A program made the translations under genes and the position numbers. This document shows positions 22,649 to 26,062 of a stretch of 26,062 nt of DNA, piece after piece. The notes under the pieces are model-generated. The model did no database searches, had not been told where the DNA came from, and worked only from the letters and a program-made list of their open reading frames with translations. This stretch comes from REEB481 sp044360435 (GTDB taxonomy: Bacteria; Bacteroidota; Bacteroidia; NS11-12g; UBA955), in the NCBI GenBank assembly GCA_044360435.1, contig JBIKKI010000017.1, positions 1 through 26,062 on the forward strand, read 5' to 3'. How positions within the stretch are numbered: the first letter of the stretch is position 1; each line of letters starts with the position of its first letter.

Positions 22649-24519
22649 TGAATCCGCTGAGCAACAGAAGATTTGCCTTCTATTTCATGTTTTCGCTGAT
22701 TGGCCTGATTTTTCTTGCGCGGATTTTCTCATTGCAGGTATTGGATGAGGGCAACTACAAAAAGGCGGTAAACAATGCACTGAAGAAAATCACCATTTAC
22801 CCATCCAGAGGCATTATTTACGACAGGCATGGCAATTTGCTGGTGTATAATGGACCTGTTTATGATCTGATTGTATTTCCCGGCGCCTTAAAAGGACTGG
22901 ACACTGCAGGGATTTGTTCCTTGCTGCACATGGACCGAAAGGAGTTTGACAAACGACTGGAACAGGCACGCATCAAAGCAAAAACGCAACGGCGCCGTGA
23001 CAATTCATTCAACCGTTCAGCCACCTTCCTGGCCAATTTACCCATTGCCGATTACACACGAATTCAGGAGAACTTATACCGCTACAAAGGATTTTATCTG
23101 GAACAAAAAACCGACCGACTTTACGGAAATCAGGCTGCTGCACATTTGGTTGGTTACATCGGTGAAGTCACCGAAAAAATGCTTGCCCGCGATGCCTACT
23201 ATAAAAACGGCGACCTTGCCGGGATTACCGGTATTGAACGCGGATACGAAAAACACCTACGCGGAAAAAAGGGTGTGCGCACCGTGTTGCAAGACCGTTT
23301 TTACACCGAAAAAGGCAGTGCCGAAGGCGGAAAATTCGACAGCAGTGCCATTGCAGGTCCGGATATTTTCTCGAGTATCGACCTGAGTTTACAGCAGTTT
23401 GGGGAACAATTGCTCCAAGGCAGGATTGGAAGCATCGTAGCCATTGAGCCTTCCACCGGAGAAATTCTGGCTTTGGTCAACAAGCCCGACTACCGTCCGG
23501 ACCTGCTCATTGGCCCGAACCGAAACAAGCATTTCCAGGAATTGATCCGCGACCCGGGCAAACCTCTGTACAACCGAGCCATCCGCGGTGTTTATCCACC
23601 CGGATCTACCTTCAAGCCCGTGATTGCGCTGATTGGCCGCCAGGAAGAAGTGCTGGCACCGGCCACCACATATGGCTGCGCCGGTGGTTATCACATGGGC
23701 AGCCTCACTGTTGGTTGCCACCCGCACGGCTCCCCCACCAACCTGGCACAAAGCCTTGCCATCAGTTGCAATGCCTATTACTGTCAGGCGTTCCGCGACA
23801 TCATCGACAATCCCAAGTACAACAATGTGCGCGATGGCTGGACCCGAATGGAATCATACCTGCGCAGTTTTGGACTCGGCACAAAATTGGGTATCGACAT
23901 TCCCGGAGAAGTTTCAGGAAACATTCCCAGTTTGGCATACCTGGACAAGCGGCATGGCAATAAGTGGCGCAGCAGCACCATCATTTCACTGGCCATCGGA
24001 CAGGGTGAAATACTGCTCACACCGCTGCAAATGGCCAATGTGGCTGCCATCCTTGCCAATCGCGGTTATTTCTACACGCCGCATGCCATACACGGCATCG
24101 GACCAGAAAAGTTCAAACCAGACGCCTTTCGCATTCCCCATAAAGTAATGGTTGACACCGTTTACTTTGAAAGTGTCATCGAAGGCATGGCCGACGTGAT
24201 GCTGCCCGGCGGCACGGCCTGGGGTTCTGCAATACCCGGATTGACCATTTGTGGCAAAACGGGAACTTCTCAAAACCCACATGGGGAAGACCACTCCCTG
24301 TTCATTGGGTTTGCACCCAGAAACAACCCCAAAATCGCCATTGCCGTTGTAGTAGAAAATGCAGGCTTCGGCGCAACCTGGGCAGCACCTATTGCCAACC
24401 TCATGATGGAACACTATCTGAAAGGCGAAGGTGAACCAAGTAAGGCGCCGCATCTGCTGAAAAAGTTCCTCATTGTTCCAGAACCCAATGCCAACAACAC
24501 GCAACCGAAAAACCCTTAA
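22648..24519 (+). CDS. mrdA: Penicillin-binding protein 2 (class B transpeptidase)
   Basis: PBP2 cross-links peptidoglycan during cell elongation, as partner of RodA. The 623 residues contain one N-terminal anchor helix (FYFMFSLIGLIFLARIFSLQ), the dimerisation/pedestal domain beginning PSRGIIYDRHGNLLVYN, and the transpeptidase domain with the nucleophile Ser320 in GSTFK (Ser320-x2-Lys323), Ser373-x-Asn375 (SCN) and Lys537-Thr-Gly (KTGTSQN). All active-site residues are intact, so it should bind beta-lactams. It begins one base into the mreD stop and overlaps rodA by 32 bases. Identification is firm. Confidence 0.98.
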   Translation: MNPLSNRRFAFYFMFSLIGLIFLARIFSLQVLDEGNYKKAVNNALKKITIYPSRGIIYDRHGNLLVYNGPVYDLIVFPGALKGLDTAGICSLLHMDRKEFDKRLEQARIKAKTQRRRDNSFNRSATFLANLPIADYTRIQENLYRYKGFYLEQKTDRLYGNQAAAHLVGYIGEVTEKMLARDAYYKNGDLAGITGIERGYEKHLRGKKGVRTVLQDRFYTEKGSAEGGKFDSSAIAGPDIFSSIDLSLQQFGEQLLQGRIGSIVAIEPSTGEILALVNKPDYRPDLLIGPNRNKHFQELIRDPGKPLYNRAIRGVYPPGSTFKPVIALIGRQEEVLAPATTYGCAGGYHMGSLTVGCHPHGSPTNLAQSLAISCNAYYCQAFRDIIDNPKYNNVRDGWTRMESYLRSFGLGTKLGIDIPGEVSGNIPSLAYLDKRHGNKWRSSTIISLAIGQGEILLTPLQMANVAAILANRGYFYTPHAIHGIGPEKFKPDAFRIPHKVMVDTVYFESVIEGMADVMLPGGTAWGSAIPGLTICGKTGTSQNPHGEDHSLFIGFAPRNNPKIAIAVVVENAGFGATWAAPIANLMMEHYLKGEGEPSKAPHLLKKFLIVPEPNANNTQPKNP

Positions 24520-25774
24520 TCCAAAACTGGATTTCACCAGCGTTTTGTTGTTTACCCTGCTGGTGTTTTTTGGATTCCTGAACATCTATTCCGCTTCATC
24601 CGGCGGACAAACCGGGCTTTCCATGCAGATGAATCAGGTGTACACCAAACAAGTGATCTGGATGGCCGGTGCCTTTCTGCTCATCATATTGGTGACCTTT
24701 TCCAATCCCAACTTTTTTGAATTCACCGGCTATATCTTCTACGGCATCACGGTATTGCTGTGCATTGCCGTTTTACTCGTAGGGCGAGAAGTTTCAGGAG
24801 CGAAATCGTGGTTTGGATTTGCAGGTGTAGGCATACAACCGAGCGAATTTGCAAAATTCGGCACCGCCCTGGCCCTGGCTAAGTTCTTGGGAACCTATGG
24901 CGTGCGCTTCAAAGGCTGGAAAAACATCGGCATCAGCCTGGCCATCTTTCTGGTTCCCATGGCCATCGTGCTGAAACAGAACGATACCGGATCTGCACTG
25001 GTTTTTCTGAGCTTTTTCCTGGTTTTGTATCGCGAAGGATTGCCGGGTTATGTGTTACTGGCTGCCGTCTGGCTGCTGGTTTTGGCCGTCCTTTCCATCG
25101 TATTGCTGGCCTATCAGCTCAGCCTGGTATATTGGATTTTGCTACCATTGTCCGGCATCGCCGTGGTGTTCTTGTTCCTGTTTCGCAAATCCAGATTCTG
25201 GATGGCCCTTACCGTTGGTCTTGTATTGGCCTCCTGGGGCTTCACCAAAGTAGTATCGTTCACCTACAAAAACGTGTTGTACGATTACCAGCGCGACAGG
25301 ATTGAAATCATCCTCGGCCTGAAAAAAGACGACAAAGGCGTTGGCTTTAACCTCATCCAAAGCAAAATCGCCATAGGCGCCGGAAGATGGACGGGCAGAG
25401 GGTTTCTGGAAGGCACCCAAACCAAAATGGGATTTGTACCGGAGCAACACACCGATTTTATTTTTTGCACCATTGGCGAAGAATGGGGATTCATCGGCGT
25501 ACTGCTGTTTCTGGCTGTTTATTTCGGATTGCTGTTTCGTCTGGTTTTGCTGTCGGAACGCCAAACCACCAACTTCGCCCGGGTTTTAGGCTACAGTGTA
25601 ACCAGCATCCTGTTCTTCCACCTGTGCATCAATATCGGCATGACCATCGGCCTGGTTCCGATCATTGGCATCCCTTTGCCTTTTGTGAGCTTCGGCGGAT
25701 CGAGTTTATGGGCATTCACGCTCTTGTTGTTTACCTTTTTGAAATTGGATGAACGACGTTTGAGTTACGCATGA
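24488..25774 (+). CDS. rodA: SEDS-family peptidoglycan glycosyltransferase RodA
   Basis: RodA polymerises lipid II into glycan strands for elongation, in complex with PBP2. About ten membrane helices are visible. SEDS signatures are GAKSWFGFAGVGIQPSEFAK near 110-130, LKQNDTGSALVFL, and the large periplasmic loop ending VPEQHTDFIFCTIGEEWGF, which holds the Asp regarded as catalytic in RodA; the C-terminal PFVSFGGSS is also present. I start at ATG 24488 (MPTTRNRKTLNPKLD, 428 residues); a TTG at 24473 would add five residues. The loop between helices before YDYQRDRIEIIL is somewhat long. The gene overlaps mrdA by 32 bases and mnmD by four. Confidence 0.96.
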   Translation: MPTTRNRKTLNPKLDFTSVLLFTLLVFFGFLNIYSASSGGQTGLSMQMNQVYTKQVIWMAGAFLLIILVTFSNPNFFEFTGYIFYGITVLLCIAVLLVGREVSGAKSWFGFAGVGIQPSEFAKFGTALALAKFLGTYGVRFKGWKNIGISLAIFLVPMAIVLKQNDTGSALVFLSFFLVLYREGLPGYVLLAAVWLLVLAVLSIVLLAYQLSLVYWILLPLSGIAVVFLFLFRKSRFWMALTVGLVLASWGFTKVVSFTYKNVLYDYQRDRIEIILGLKKDDKGVGFNLIQSKIAIGAGRWTGRGFLEGTQTKMGFVPEQHTDFIFCTIGEEWGFIGVLLFLAVYFGLLFRLVLLSERQTTNFARVLGYSVTSILFFHLCINIGMTIGLVPIIGIPLPFVSFGGSSLWAFTLLLFTFLKLDERRLSYA

Positions 25775-26062
25775 ACCATGTGCGCATCAAAACTGCGGAT
25801 GGCAGCAGCACCTTGCTGCATCAGGGCCTTGGAGAAACTTATCATTCCGCGAAAGGCGCTGTTGAGGAATCTGTTCATGTGTACATCCAATCCGGATTAA
25901 AGCATCTTCAGGAGCAAAGCAACGGCGCTGCCATACACCTGCTGGAAGTAGGTTACGGCACAGGCCTGAACGCCCTGCTTACCATCGTACACACTTCTGC
26001 ATCGGTGTATTACACGGCTATTGAACCTGTTCCCATCCCCGAGGAGGAATTGTTTACCGCCC
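25771..26062 (+). CDS. mnmD: tRNA 5-methylaminomethyl-2-thiouridine methyltransferase MnmD (partial)
   Basis: The first 97 residues of an MnmD/Methyltransf_30 (DUF752) protein, cut by the window edge. MnmD methylates nm5(s2)U34 of tRNA with SAM; in E. coli it is the N-terminal half of MnmC, whereas stand-alone versions of about 220-230 residues occur in many phyla. Visible signatures are GETYHSAKGAVEESVHVYI near 21-39, the SAM-binding LLEVGYGTGLNALLT (57-71), and YYTAIEPVPIP. Its ATG overlaps the rodA stop (ATGA), so it is in the same transcript. The FAD half of MnmC cannot be judged because the sequence stops. Confidence 0.9.
   Translation, partial: MNHVRIKTADGSSTLLHQGLGETYHSAKGAVEESVHVYIQSGLKHLQEQSNGAAIHLLEVGYGTGLNALLTIVHTSASVYYTAIEPVPIPEEELFTA

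Noticed and set aside
1..26062. tRNA, rRNA or riboswitch genes
   Set aside because: I read the intergenic spaces on both strands and found no cloverleaf, rRNA-like or known riboswitch core; all gaps are short. A covariance-model search was not possible here.

Overview
The window is chromosomal DNA from a member of the Bacteroidota. The evidence is: two secreted proteins ending in type IX secretion (T9SS) sorting domains (YPNPA/YPNPAN motifs), a prolyl tripeptidyl peptidase closely resembling Porphyromonas PtpA, TAnnTTTG-type -7 promoter elements, a near absence of Shine-Dalgarno sequences, and the purH-mreBCD-mrdA-rodA gene order I recall from this phylum. The moderate GC content and gene set would suit a Chitinophagales- or Sphingobacteriales-like lineage, but the order cannot be fixed from this sequence.

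Layout. 1-1465 (minus): a methionine-aminotransferase-like enzyme cut by the window edge, and a divergent GroES-like protein without a GroEL partner. 1542-3791 (plus): a compact run of an IS1096-passenger/pRiA4b-ORF3-like protein with an acidic tail, miaA, and a TerC-family membrane protein, closed by a strong bidirectional terminator. 3873-11051 (minus): a secreted M36 metallopeptidase, an SDR dehydrogenase, a small conserved protein of unknown role, an FAD-dependent oxidoreductase, a secreted beta-lactamase-fold serine hydrolase, and a minimal MscS-type channel. 11309-13490 (minus): a two-gene unit of a DnaQ-exonuclease/GIY-YIG fusion and an XRE-S24 (LexA-like) regulator. 13602-16618 (minus): an HMG-CoA lyase overlapping a PtpA-like peptidase. 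16665-18566 (plus): dapD and a GT4-type glycosyltransferase. 18643 to the end (plus): purH, then the rod-shape and elongation genes mreB, mreC, mreD, mrdA and rodA, then the start of mnmD.

How the genes work together. The right third is an envelope-growth block. DapD makes a lysine/diaminopimelate precursor for peptidoglycan. MreBCD, PBP2 and RodA form the elongasome, with overlapping or near-contiguous genes implying co-translation. MiaA and MnmD both modify tRNA anticodon loops. The M36 protease, PtpA-like peptidase and serine hydrolase fit a proteolytic, peptide-using lifestyle. The exonuclease/GIY-YIG gene with its S24 regulator looks like a small damage-inducible repair unit.

Most of the window is ordinary core genome. 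I found no CRISPR array, insertion sequence, phage, rRNA or tRNA, and no gene-free stretch above 300 bases; the longest, about 257 bases at 11052-11308, holds a nested palindrome. The least explained items are the repair/regulator unit with a Cys cluster and a possible operator, the orphan GroES-like protein, and several genes whose predicted promoter lies only 4-7 bases before the start codon.
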